Shown: positions 28,080-38,499 of the stretch, in pieces
Layout of the letters: every line of letters begins with the position of its first letter
Position numbering within the stretch: position 1 is the stretch's first letter
Assembly: GCA_028583405.1 (NCBI GenBank)
Contig: CM053259.1
Location: 22,700,734-22,764,733, forward strand
DNA length: 64,000 nucleotides
Source of the DNA: Pogonophryne albipinna
Lineage: Eukaryota > Chordata > Actinopteri > Perciformes > Artedidraconidae
Direction: 5' to 3'
The notes under the pieces: model-generated
Database searches by the model: none
Seen by the model: only the letters and a program-made list of their open reading frames with translations
Told to the model about the DNA's origin: nothing
Program-made: the position numbers and the translations under genes

Positions 28080-29685
28080 CATTTAATGGTTTGGTCCCGC
28101 CTCCAAACGCGGTGCAGCACCGCCGGCACTTTCTAGCAGAGGGAGAGCATGTGAGGAGCAGGGATGCTAGTACTTACGTGTGTAGTATACCATGTCTCAA
28201 CGACTAACAAAGTCCGGCTTTCAAAAAAGAAAGGACAGAAAGAAAAGAGAGAGGGACTAAAGGGTGACAGTATGTCACCCAGTTTTTCAAAAGAAAAGGT
28301 GGGTGTGGTCCATGAGTGGTGGAAATGTGTCTGTTAGCTAAGCGTAGTCCATTGTAAATATTTTGTATGTATTTTTTTTACTAAGCTGACATTAAGTACT
28401 GTTAATATCTTCACAGAAAATTCAGAGGTTTTTAATTTCACTGCTCTTTTAGCTGACATTTAATAAATGCAGGTACATTTTTAGCAGCTATTCATACTAA
28501 ATCAGTTGTCCCTCCCCCTGGTGCCAGGACCAACAGATCCATCTTTAGGCTCAGCAGCCCTATCCCCCCCCCATAATGCTGAACCTGATCCAGCTTTTCT
28601 CCCAACTGAAGGAGGTGAGCAGCATTGTGTTGAATGCCGCTTAATATATCTGAAGGGGACTGGAATACAAATTTAAGTTATATTTATTTGGATTCATGCA
28701 TTCATGTTGAGAATGTTCCATTCAAAAATGTTATTATTAAAAAGGCATTTACACCATAAAATATGACTATTGAGATCTATTGTCAGGAATGTTAGTCTTA
28801 TAGTGAATCCTACTGCAGCAGAATGTTCCACGCCTGCACAGTGTTATATTTTCAGCTCAGTGTCAGTAAATATTTTGCGGTTAGTATTGGACTACAAGAT
28901 AGATGCAAGCCTGTTCAGGTTATTTAAAGCATGAATGAGTCGGTTGGGTTCTGGAGGTGTGGTTACAGCAATTGTGCTTGGTTGGCGTGGTGTGACCCAA
29001 TAGGCGCATTCACACCGCAGTACTTTTCCCACAAAGGTTCATGAGAACTTAGTTCATGAGAACTCTTTTGTCGCGTTCACACCAAAAAGAGCCGGTACTA
29101 AAATTAATTCATGAGAACCTTTTTACCCCCACGAAAGTCCCTGCTAGAGAGCAGGGACTTTCGTGCGAAAAAAGAGCTATATTTCTGATTGGCTGGGCGG
29201 ATTGCAAACCACGCCCCGTAAAACTCCCAAAAAGTTTTGTGAAGCCGCCATTTTATTATCCTCACATTAGCATTATTAGCATTAGCATTAGCCCAGCGCA
29301 GAAACGCAGAGAGACTAACTTATGGCAACACAAAATAAAACATGGCAGCGGTGGAGATGAGGAGGTGTCGGCGTTCTGGCGATTTACTCGGAAGGCTTCA
29401 GGCCGGGGACTTTGGGCGGCAGTATACGCCGTGAAGTGGTTTGCGGCCTGCCAGTAAACCCAAAGCAGAAGAAGAAGAAGTGACGTCAGCGGCTTCATTT
29501 GCCTAATCCTCCCCCAGGGACTTATTCCGGTGTGAACGCGATCTGTACATAGTTCATGAGAACTAAAGAGTTCTCATGAACTAAGTTCTCATGAACCTTT
29601 GTGGGAAAAGTACTGCGGTGTGAATGCGCCTAATGTGATATATTTTCATGGGACCCAAAATCCCTGGCGGCGCCCCTGGTTGTGT
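28080..29685 (+). mobile_element. hAT transposon remnant (transposase N-terminal exons)
   Basis: A frame from ATG at about 28,193 encodes a short Lys/Arg-rich start (Lys-Arg-Lys-Asp-Arg-Lys-Lys-Arg) of the kind found at the N terminus of ZMYM/TTF-type hAT transposases. A second exon-like stretch at 28,505-28,612 ends at a donor (gaaggag|gtgagc). The right terminus reads ccctggcggcgcccctg near 29,666-29,682, a hAT-type end. The catalytic region is absent and the left end is undefined. A 628-bp MITE interrupts it. Confidence 0.5.
29003..29630. mobile_element. 628-bp MITE with perfect 66-bp terminal inverted repeats
   Basis: The first 66 bp (29,003-29,068) are the exact reverse complement of the last 66 bp (29,565-29,630), starting ggcgcattcacaccgcag. 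TA lies on both sides, which may be the target duplication. The interior holds a second perfect 15-bp hairpin (29,131-29,145 with 29,150-29,164), attagc repeats and a gaagaagaag run. A 133-codon open frame crosses it but resembles nothing. A PIF/Harbinger or ISL2EU-type origin is possible. Confidence 0.9.
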
Positions 29686-29811
29686 GAGTGTATGGCCAGA
29701 GTGCAGGACCTATAAACACATTTACTACCCAATAGCGTTGTGAGGCTGAACAAAAGGACCTTTTGACTGTAAATGTAGTCTTTTAAAAAAAAAAAAATGT
29801 ACTGACTTTTT

Positions 29812-29832
29812 TGGCGGCTCAATCCCCAGTTA
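29812..29832 (-). mobile_element. BEL/Pao primer-site fragment, left of the LINE
   Basis: On the minus strand this reads gtaactggggattgagccgc, the same as the sequence just after the BEL LTR at 11,766-11,786. The matching LTR part lies beyond the LINE at 34,954, so the two pieces were once joined. Confidence 0.7.
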
Positions 29833-30451
29833 CATTTCAATCAATCAATCAATCAATCAATCAATGTTTATTTATATAGCCCAATATCACAAATGTTACA
29901 TTTGTCTCAGTGGACTTCACAGTTTGTACAAAATATCAGTATGACAATACGACACCCTCTGTCCTTAGACCCTCACATCGTACAAGGAAAAACTTCCGAA
30001 GAAAACCCACAGTTTTAAAGGGAAAAATGGGAGAAACCTCAGGGAGAGCAACAGAGGAGGGATCCCTCTCCCAGGACGGACAGACGTGCAATAGATGCCG
30101 TGTGTAAATTGAAAAGATAATACATTTGCAACATAGGTAGTCCAAATGTTTGGAAATGCATGTGTGTATAATAGGAAGATGAATCCACGAGGATATCCAT
30201 CCAGGACCTATGATCCATGACCACAGCCACGACTCAAGATCCAGGGCTCGCGATGCAGGACACAGGACCGCAGGATCATCCATGACTCCGGATCCCAGCG
30301 TATATAGACACCAAAAAGAAAGAAATTTGGGGAAGCTGGGTTAATCGGAACATGAGAGTACACAGGTATAGACAGAGAGAAGGAAGAAGTAAGATGTCCC
30401 CCGACAAACTAAGCCTATATCAGCAAAACTAGGGCCTGAATCTAATCAGCC

Positions 30452-30973
30452 CTAACTATAAGCTTTATCAAAAAGGAAGGTCTTAAGCGCACTCTTAAAA
30501 ACGGATAGGGTGTCTGCCGCCCGAACACAAACTGGAAGCTGATTCCACAAATGTGGAGCTTGATAAGAAAAGGCTCTGGCTCCCATTGTACTTTTAGAGA
30601 CTCTAGGAACAACCAACAACCCTGCATTCTTGGAACGCAATGCCCTAGTAGGACAGTAGGGTATAATGAGTTCTTTAAAGTAAGATGGCGCCTGCCCATT
30701 AAGGGCTTTGTAGGCGAGAAGAAGAATTTTAAATTCTATCCTGTGTTCTATAGGGAGCCAGTGTAAGGCAGCCAGAACAGGAGTAATGTGGTCCCTTTTC
30801 CTAACTCTGGTTAGTACACGAGCTGCAGCATTTTGAATCAGCTGAAGCGACTTGACTGATTTCTTGGTACACCCTGATAATAAAGAGTTACAATAATCCA
30901 GCCTTGAAGTAACAAATGCATGGACTAGTTTTCTCTGCATCGTTTTGAGGCAAGATATGCCTGATTTTTGCAA
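30452..30973 (-). pseudogene. LINE ORF2 C-terminal region
   Basis: This 173-residue frame continues the RT protein after a frameshift. It contains Leu-Asp-Tyr-Cys-Asn-Ser-Leu near residue 25, Ala-Ala-Arg-Val-Leu near residue 50 and His-Trp-Leu-Pro-Ile near residues 71-75, a conserved series after the thumb in L2/CR1 proteins. It ends at a natural stop before the 3' UTR. Confidence 0.85.
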
Positions 30974-32468
30974 TGTTACGTAGATGGAAGTAGGCGGTCC
31001 TTGAAATTGATTTTATGTGGGCGTTAAAGGATAAATCCTGATCAAATATAACACCAAGATTCCTTACAGTCTCACTGGAGGCCAAATTAATGCCATCCAT
31101 AGTTAGTATATCTTTAGATAATTTGTTTCGTAGATTCTTCGGGCTAAGTACAATAACTTCAGTTTTGGTCGTGTTTAACATCAAAAAGTTTAAGGTCATC
31201 CACGTTTTTAAGTCCTTGAGGCAGTCTTGAATTTTATTTAGATGATTAATTTCATCAGGCTTGATTGATAAATATAGTTGAGTATCATCTGCATAACAAT
31301 GAAAATTTACAGAATGATTCCTTATAATATTGCCTAACGGAAGCATATATAATGTGAACAAAATAGGTCCGAGCACTGAGCCCTGTGGCACTCCATGGCT
31401 AACTTTGGTTTGCTTGGAAGATTCATCATTGACACGTACAAACTGAGAGCGTTCAGATAAATAGGACCTAAACCAGCCTAAAGCAGTTCCCTGTATGCCA
31501 ACTAAGTGCTCTAGTCTTTGCAATAAGATATCATGATCGATAGTATCAAATGCAGCACTGAGATCGAGCAAAACAAGAATAGAGACAAGTCCCTTGTCAG
31601 AGGCTATTAGAATGTCATTTGTGACTTTAACCAGAGCTGTCTCTGTGCTATGATGTGTTCTAAAGCCAGACTGACAATCTTCAAATAAATCATTGTTTTT
31701 TAAGTAATCACACAACTGTTTTGCGACTGCTTTCTCAAGAATTTTTGAGAGGAACGGAAGATTAGAAATAGGTCTATAGTTGGCTAAAACCTCTGGATCG
31801 AGGTTGTGCTTTTTAAGAAGCGGTTTTATCACTGCTACTTTGAATGATTGTGGAACATAGCCTGATAATAAAGACATATTCATAATATTTAATAAAGAAG
31901 TGCTAATTAATGGAAAAACTTCCTTCAACAGCTTAGTTGGAATTGGGTCTAACATACACGTTGATGGTTTAGAAGAGAGAATCATTGAATTTAATTGTTC
32001 AAGGTTAATGGCTGAAAAGCATTCTAGTTTACTATCTAGTGTAATATTAGAACTTACGTTTCCGGGAGCTGTTGATAACACTATACTGGTCAAAGGCAAG
32101 AGGTCATTAATTTTGTTTCTAAGAGTAACAATTTTATCGTTAAAAAAGCACATAAAATCATTACTACTGAGTGCTATGGGAATAGAAGGCTCAATCGAGC
32201 TGTGGCTCTCTGTCAGCCTGGCTACAGTGCTGAAAAGAAATCTTGCATTATTCTTATTCTCATCTATTAATGAAGAGTAGTAGGCTGCTCTCGCTTTACG
32301 CAGTGCTTTCTTATATTCATTGAGAGTAATATGCCAAATTAAACGAGATTCTTCAAGTTTAGTGGAACGCCATATCCTTTCAAGTTGTCTCGACTTTTGC
32401 TTTATTTTGCGGGTTTCGGCATTATGCCATGGAGCTAATCTATGTTGTTTTATTTTCTTCTTTTTCAA
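30888..32468 (-). pseudogene. LINE ORF2 reverse transcriptase domain (L2/CR1 group)
   Basis: The 526-residue open frame holds the RT core in order: Tyr-Arg-Pro-Ile-Ser-Asn-Leu-Pro (231-238), Leu-Asp-Leu-Ser-Ala-Ala-Phe-Asp (301-308, first catalytic Asp), Gly-Val-Pro-Gln-Gly-Ser (359-364) and Tyr-Ala-Asp-Asp (392-395, catalytic pair). The enzyme primes reverse transcription of the element RNA on nicked chromosomal DNA. The frame lacks the endonuclease, which lies upstream in other frames, and runs into a wrong frame near its C terminus at about 30,940. Catalytic residues are intact, so the damage is recent. Confidence 0.93.
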
Positions 32469-32920
32469 AGGAGCAACAGAGTCTAATTTTATTCGCAGCG
32501 CATCTGTAGCACTATCAACAACATGATCAATTTGGGGTGGTGTACATTTTGTATAAGTTTCCTCCCCTACATGCAGACATGCTATCGAGTTAAATATTAG
32601 TGGAATCTCTTCCTTAAATTTGGCTATAGCACTAACAGATAGGTTTCTGCTGCAGGAGCCTTTGACTAATGCTTTGTAGTCTAGTAACAGTACTTCAAAA
32701 GTTACTAAGAAATGGTCGGATAAAGCAGGATTATGCGGTTTGACTAATAGTTGCTCAATTTCAATACCATAAGTCAGAACAAGGTCGAGAGTGTGATTAT
32801 AGCAGTGGGTTGGTTTATTTACACTCTGACAGAAACCAACAGAATCTAATATAGAGTTAAATGCAACAGTAAGGCTATTTTTATCATCGTCAACATGAAT
32901 ATTAAAGTCACCTACGATAA

Positions 32921-33179
32921 TTACTTATCTGTTTTAAGAACCAAAGTTGATAAAAACTCAGAGAATTCTGATAAGAATTCTGAATAAGGACCTGGTGCAC
33001 GGTACACTGTAACAAATAAGATTGGCTGCAAAGTTTTCCAGGTCGGATGCGTAAGACTAAAAACGAGACTTTCAAAGGAGGTATAATTTAATTTTGGTTT
33101 AGTATTGATAAGTAAACTTGAGTCAAAGATTGCTGCAACTCCACCTCCTCGGCCCGTGCCTCGGGCAATATGAGTATTG
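32921..33179 (-). pseudogene. LINE endonuclease, C-terminal half
   Basis: The frame contains Arg-Gly-Gly-Gly-Val-Ala and Phe-Val-Thr-Val-Tyr-Arg-Ala-Pro-Gly, the middle of an APE-type endonuclease. The conserved Gly-Asp-Phe-Asn follows in another frame just after 32,925, so a one-base shift breaks it. Its upstream boundary is the hAT insertion. Confidence 0.8.
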
Positions 33180-34546
33180 CAGTGACGTGCGGTGAGGTTC
33201 ATGGTTGGTGAGGCACTGACTCTTTCAGAGTCAGATTTACAAATATTATATATTTTGACCTTAAAGGTGGCGGGGTAGGTAATTTTGGAGAAACCAGCTC
33301 GAGTGCGCTAGAATTTGAAAATACACAGCCCCTCCTCCAACACACACGAACGCGCACATGACCAATGAGGGCATGAGATAAATTTGTGCACAGATGGAAG
33401 GCTGACAGGCAGGTTATTTTAGCCGGGCCGGCTAAAATGAGTGGTCGTGCTTTTTACAGTACTATGGCTTCCACAGATGAAATGTTTTTATGTATTTTTT
33501 GTCAAAGCACTTAAGATATTCATTGCTATCGGGATGTTAAGAGCATTCCATGGAATATAACAAAAAGTGTATATCGTGCCGGTTTCTCAAACTTACCTAC
33601 CCCACCTTTAATCGAAATATTCTGTTATTTTCAAAAGCTTTTTTAGTCTGATGCTTCGATTCATTTTAAACAGACCGTTCAACAAAAGGATAGCCTACCC
33701 AAAATCTAAATATTGGATTGTTCTCTCTTAGTAAGATCCCATTTTCATTACAATTGTGGTCTTACCTTGACTTGAAGATGAAGTCCATGCTATCCTTCTG
33801 GACAACAATCTTTATTACTTTTTTGTAAAAGTCCTCCTTATCTTCCTCTAGTTTCAAAAGTCTAGTTTGTTGTTTGTACCGTCTCTGCGTAGAATAACAG
33901 TAGCAACAAGAACCTGTGGGCTCACTTGCGCCCCCTTCAGTGCGGCAGAGGTTGTGGCTGCCTCCCCTGGTGCTTTTCTCATTGCCGTTGTATGATGAGA
34001 CCAGCGAGCTTAAATATCATATATACGTGAAATAAGTTATTTAGAGAATATGGATGACGAGGATAAATGTAATAAAGGGATCTACAAACATTACATTGGT
34101 GACATACAGTGAGATGGTGCAGGCATGCGCTTAGGGCCCGCTTTCCAGACAGTTTCTGTGGGGTGACGCACTCTAAGGTGAGGCAGAGCTCATCTGTGCC
34201 TCACCTTACCACACAGTAACTGGCTTGAGCGCGCTCACAAAATAAGTGCCCGCGCTAAATTAGTGCCCGTGCTCCAGCAAGTTACTGTGGGTTTCTGTGA
34301 GGCAGAGCTCGTCCCTGCCTCACTTCTCAATCTCATCGCTCCCCGTAATTGTAGCGGAGCTCGGCAAATTAGCCGATTTTTGCTATAAAAAGCGATTGGA
34401 ATCATACAGAAATCACATTTACACCACAGATCAGTGGACACATTTTATTATTATTATTATTTGTATTATTATTCTTTTTTTCCGTTACATTGGAGAATGA
34501 CAAGTGAGGCTCTGCCTCACCTGCCTCCCCTGACCGCACGTCGCTG
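33180..34546. mobile_element. hAT-type element inserted in the LINE endonuclease
   Basis: The left end is cagtgacgtgcggtgagg. The reverse complement of the right end is cagcgacgtgcggtcagg, agreeing at 16 of 18 positions. The 8-bp sequence gagtattg occurs on both sides (33,172-33,179 and 34,547-34,554). Removing it joins the two endonuclease halves. The 1,367-bp interior has no transposase. It carries repeated gtgaggcagagct blocks at about 34,171 and 34,296 and near its right end. Confidence 0.95.
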
Positions 34547-34554
34547 GAGTATTG

Positions 34555-34826
34555 ATATGGCTGGGTGGAGTGGCCTCATTTATGCTGACATATTCTTCAT
34601 GTCTCAACCAAGTTTCAGTGAGACAGCATATATCAATATTATAATCTGATATTAAATCATTTACCAATATTGCTTTAGATGCTAGAGATCTTATGTTTAA
34701 GAGACCACATTTAATATTCCTGTTTTGTTGCACTGTAGTAGTTGTTACATTTACTTTCATTAGGTTATTATGTATGACACCTCTATTAGGTTTTACCTTT
34801 AATTGTCCTTGGGCAGACACACACAC
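34555..34826 (-). pseudogene. LINE endonuclease, N-terminal half
   Basis: The frame has Leu-Leu-Asn-Ile-Arg-Ser-Leu near residue 42 and Leu-Thr-Glu-Thr-Trp-Leu near residues 69-74. These are the Asn and the catalytic Glu motifs that open APE-type LINE endonucleases. It loses homology where the hAT element starts. Confidence 0.85.
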
Positions 34827-34953
34827 CGCTAATATTGGGTATTTTATTGGGTTCGGGATTCCTATGGATGACTGCCTAGGAGAGAGCGCAGAGAAGCGTG
34901 TAAGACTGCGACTCCGCCTCCTGGTCTCAACTCCAGTTTGTCATTTGTCATTT

Positions 34954-35477
34954 GAGTCGCCGAGAGGCTAAACTTGGCTTTAAACTGTGACACGTTTTCG
35001 AAAAGAAAGTCCATGTTGAAGCAATATAGTTTTAAGGATATTTAATTCGAAAGATCTCACAAATGTTTGGTACTGAAGTGGGTCACCATTAAACACTGGA
35101 ATGTCTTTCTTGGGCATGGATGATAGACACTGTTGCTGGATTAATAAAGCGGTTATTTCATTTTGTTTTTCCATGACTGAAAATATATTGCACTTGTCAC
35201 TGTTGCTTGTGGCAGTTACTGGATCTGGAGATGCTACATGTAAATGTTCATCTAGATTCCTGATGCCTGCATTGGGTGTTAGGGGAGCTGTATCAATTGT
35301 ATGTTCATTGCCAAAGTTCTGTTGCAGTAACCATTTGGCCTTGCTGAATCCACTGTCTGATGCCATTTGTTGGCAACTCCGTACAAGGTCTCTGGGCAGT
35401 CCTGTTGTATATTGCTCCAGGTAGTAGAGGCAGTCTCTGGGGTTATTGTTACGGAAACAATTCTTCCCAAAACTCAA
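34954..35477 (-). pseudogene. BEL/Pao gag fragments and LTR end, rearranged
   Basis: A 165-residue frame on the minus strand has two blocks familiar from BEL/Pao gag: Leu-Tyr-Tyr-Leu-Glu-Gln-Tyr near residue 17 with Asn-Phe-Gly-Asn-Glu near 54, and Ile-Pro-Val-Phe-Asn-Gly-Asp-Pro-Leu near residue 128. In the elements I know, the Gly-Asp-Pro-Leu block comes first, so the order here is reversed. The frame then runs straight into LTR sequence matching 11,670-11,760. The copy is therefore rearranged, not just truncated. It is the site where the L2 LINE inserted. Confidence 0.6.
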
Positions 35478-35556
35478 CCATAAGCATCCTCAAATATTTA
35501 AAAATGAAAAACTAAAAATACTTCTCGGGGAAAATTAAGAGAGCTGCATTGTGGCA

Positions 35557-35792
35557 GGACAGTTTGTCTCTGCCTGCCACAGTCTGAGGGACAGTTTGTC
35601 TCTGCCACAGTCTGAGGGACAGTTTGTCTCTGCCACAGTCTGAGGGACAGTTTGTCTCTGCCTGCCACAGTCTGAGGGACAGTTTGTCTCTGCCACAGTC
35701 TGAGGGACAGTTTTTGTCTCTGCTACAGTCTGAGGGACAGTTTGTCTCTGCCACAGTCTGAGGGACAGTTTGTCTCTGCCACAGTCTGAGGG
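35557..35792. repeat. 28-bp minisatellite, about eight copies
   Basis: Tandem units contain gacagtttgtctctgccac. Most are 28 bp; two carry an extra 4 bp (tgcc) and one has two extra T. Ser/Asp/Cys-rich open frames over it are products of the repeat. It ends about 160 bp before the tandem array. Confidence 0.97.
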
Positions 35793-35899
35793 AACCGGAA
35801 TGAGCAGATACACCAGGTCTCACATCTTATATATCTTAAGTATATATATCATATTCTATTTTATATTAATCTATTTTATGAATGAAATGAATCTGTATT

Positions 35900-36053
35900 C
35901 CTTGTAAAAAAAAACATGTTCTTCGCAGTTTGTTTATAACTGTTTATTTATGTGTATTTTTGTATAGATGTTACAACTATACAGAGCTTTGCCAATACTC
36001 TATGTAAATATGGTCATGCTAATACAGCTATTGAATTGAATTGAATTGAATTG
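35900..36053 (+). mobile_element. LINE 3' tail with (TTGAA)n, unit 1
   Basis: The segment ends atgctaatacagctattgaa and then (ttgaa)n, a common fish non-LTR 3' end. In unit 1 it extends to the left of the array boundary. In the other units it starts abruptly at the duplication junction. Confidence 0.7.
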
Positions 36054-36084
36054 ATAGATCTTTATACTCAGAGCTCAGGGAGTT

Positions 36085-36810
36085 TTGATATTTCACAACG
36101 CTATCCAGGATGACCTCACCAACCTCCCCACTTCACCTTGACCCAGATTTCAGAGGTGGATCTGGGTTAACACGGCCTCGCCTAACAACACTCGCAGAAT
36201 AAAAGGCACTCAAGGCCTTTTTAATTTAACCATGAGCTACAGGAGGGATGCAGATATCCATGTCCACTGGAGACTGACTCTCAAGAAGGACACGGATGAA
36301 GATTTTGTGCTTCCCAGGAAGGAACGACTGCTTTGTTTGATTCTTGATAGAGGTGACCCCCACATACAAGCATGGAAGAGCTACTATGAAGAGCTTACTA
36401 AACACATAAAGGTGGATGTCTTTTACAGCTTGTCTGCCAGTTTCTCAAAGAGTAAGAACTATTTCCAGACTGTCAGCAGCTGCAAATTCTACCTTTCCTT
36501 TGAGAGTTCAACTCACAGAGATTACATTACAGAATCGTTCAATGGACCTCTTGCAGCTGGCACTGTGCCGATAGTTTTGGGCCCCCCGAGAAGGAACTAT
36601 GAGGATTCAGCCCCAGGTTCCTCCTTCCTTCATACTGTACATGTAAATTACTTTCCTCATGCCACAAAAACTGGTTGAGTTCGTCCTGTGGCTGGATAAG
36701 GATCACGAGGCTTATATGAGATATTTGATTGGCGGCAATTTTATACTGACTTCATCCTACTGAAGAGAATCGTACGTTTTCACACGCTATCTGCCAGGCC
36801 TGCTATCATG
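36085..36810 (+). pseudogene. alpha-1,3-fucosyltransferase (GT10) fragment, unit 1
   Basis: The readable part is the GDP-fucose-binding half of a Golgi alpha-1,3-fucosyltransferase, the enzyme class that adds fucose to N-acetyllactosamine to make Lewis-type glycans. Unit 1 has Tyr-Arg-Arg-Asp-Ala-Asp-Ile at 36,238 and Phe-Tyr-Leu-Ser-Phe-Glu-Ser-Ser further on. The Lys that follows Tyr-Ile-Thr-Glu in GT10 enzymes is Ser here. The cytoplasmic tail, membrane anchor and stem are missing; homology starts right after the LINE tail. Unit 1 has its own stop, TGA at 36,139-36,141, where the other units have AGA. An extra A in the run 36,666-36,670 shifts the frame before the conserved Leu-Trp-Leu-Asp...Asp-Trp-Arg segment, and the Cys-containing C terminus (about 36,790) needs yet another frame. 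Confidence 0.88.
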
Positions 36811-37110
36811 TGGGTGCGAACAGGGTGTGTACATAGTTTCCCTTTGAATATTTGCATGCCCACATGTCTTCTGTCAGCAGACTGAAAACTGACTGTGTCT
36901 AATTTCCTGCCATAACTCCACAAACAAACTAAACAGGTTTTACAAATGCCTCATGATTCACTAACAAACACAATGTGGTTTTCAAATACAAAACACCATC
37001 TAAAAACTAATGCATTTAGTTTTGCAAAGAAAAAAAACGTATCTATCAAACAAACACATAACATTTTTCTAATAAATCATGTTTCAGAGACAAATTCAGC
37101 ATAGGTTTTA

Positions 37111-37162
37111 CAAGTACACAACTTTTTTTTACAAGTACAACACTTTTTTTTACAAGTACAAC
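37111..37162. repeat. short tandem repeat acaagtacaacactttttttt
   Basis: Three imperfect copies of about 21 bp. The same block occurs in all units. Confidence 0.8.
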
Positions 37163-37245
37163 ACTTTTTCTTCTCACGCCGGAATATTACTGCCAAAAGT
37201 CACGTAATATTCCGCCGTGGCTGGCTCATACACACTCACACATGC

Positions 37246-37782
37246 TCACTCACACATGCTCCACGGCAGCAGGGGGCGCTACTGAGTCCATTGGGAAGGC
37301 GGGAGGTTGAGCAAAGCATGGAACAGCCCTTGCCAGTCTGATGACAGCGGTGTTTCTCGCGGTCCAGCGATCTGGGTCAGTGTTATAGTGATACTATTAT
37401 AAACAAGGTGAATTTAGCGATCACAACGAAAACAGCCAAGACACATATTGAGCCCAGAAAATGAATGTTATTAGGGCTGTAAATATAATAAGCCTTTGTC
37501 TAAAATGGACAACATTGTAACTAAGGAGATTTAAACTATACAGCGATTCTGCACTCGGTCAATCAGCTGCTCTTCATTTTCTTTCCTGCTATATTCAATG
37601 AGTGATACAAATATTTTTTACCACAAGTTCTTAATAAAAGTGACACTGTTGGACTCGGTACTCGTTGACTGCTAACAGAAATAAAATGAAGTACTTTACT
37701 TTGTACTTGTGAGTACTCTGTCAGAGTCCCCTCCATAGTACATAATGCATGTTTTCTGCTATCTTTGATGAATGATAAAAAT
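37246..37782. repeat. 537-bp segment repeated at the end of each unit (copy B, unit 1)
   Basis: Starts tcactcacacatgctcc and ends gatgaatgataaaaat. A second copy follows the retroviral LTR at 46,713-47,248, so each unit contains it twice. Confidence 0.93.
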
Positions 37783-38175
37783 AAAATGTTACCATTAGTT
37801 CTTAATGAAATTGATACTGTTTGACTTTGTAATAGTAAGCCTACTACTAACAATACATTGAAGTGCTTTTACTGTGTATTGTTTGAGAAATACTCTGTCA
37901 AAGTCCCCTGCTGAGAACAAAATCAAGCCACTTCTGCTAAGTTTGATGAGGGAATTCTTTTTTGTTGCCATTAGTTCTTCGTGAGATTGATCCTGTTGGA
38001 CTCAGTACCACTGAAACTACCCCCACAAGTACTATGAAGTACTTATTGTGTACTTTTCCAGTAATCCTCTGTCAATGTCCCCTCCTGAGTACAAGAATGC
38101 ATGTTTTTCTTTTAATAAGCGTTAAAAAACCTTTCTTCATGAGACTTATATTGTTGGACAGAGTATTTTAAGAGG
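37628..38175. repeat. degenerate tandem repeat of about 170 bp, unit 1
   Basis: Repeat starts (ttctt...) lie at 37,628, 37,799, 37,975 and 38,134, spaced 171, 176 and 159 bp. Shared words include actgttggact, gaagtac, and agtactctgtcagagtcccct with variants. The array's duplication junction falls inside its first copy. Confidence 0.8.
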
Positions 38176-38499
38176 ATGGTAGACATGATATCAGCAATAC
38201 TTCCAGTCAGTACTCCGGCAGCAGCATTTTTACCCCATGGAAAAGTCTTTAGAGTCTGGCCTAGATAGCGGGTCACACATATCCTTCAGCAAAGTGACAC
38301 ACTCTTGTGACTCGTGTTGGCCTCTTATGGGGCTGCTCTCTTTTAAATATGATTATTTATCTGCTCCTAGTTCATTCCTCTTAGATTCTTCCATCAGTCC
38401 CAGTCATCGCATGTCAGTCCATAGAGCTTCGAAAAATGTGTCCAATTCAACAAAATGTTTTTGTGAAGGTCAGAGCTAAATTATAGATTGTTTGATTGT

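Larger units (their letters stand above)
29838..34948 (-). mobile_element. L2-type LINE, near full length, interrupted by a hAT element
   Basis: Read on the minus strand the element runs from about 34,948, through endonuclease and reverse transcriptase, to an (ATTG)n tail at 29,838-29,862. cattt lies on both sides (29,833-29,837 and 34,949-34,953), a plausible target duplication. Excluding the 1.37-kb hAT insertion it is about 3.7 kb. Besides the insertion it carries at least two frameshifts, near 32,925 and near 30,940. It is therefore inactive, but it keeps long open frames and cannot be very old. Confidence 0.85.

Noticed and set aside
29056..29457. 133-codon open frame
   Set aside because: It lies wholly inside the 628-bp MITE, has no domain, and part of it is the terminal inverted repeat.
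30442..33202. A host gene with an RT-like domain
   Set aside because: The (ATTG)n tail, endonuclease-RT order, frameshifts and flanking duplication identify it as an L2-type LINE.
35512..35823. Cys/Ser/Asp-rich repetitive proteins on the minus strand
   Set aside because: Translations of the 28-bp minisatellite.
37563..37853. 96-codon minus-strand frame repeated in each unit
   Set aside because: It covers the degenerate 170-bp tandem repeat. Its repetition in units 2 and 3 reflects the segmental duplication, not coding selection.
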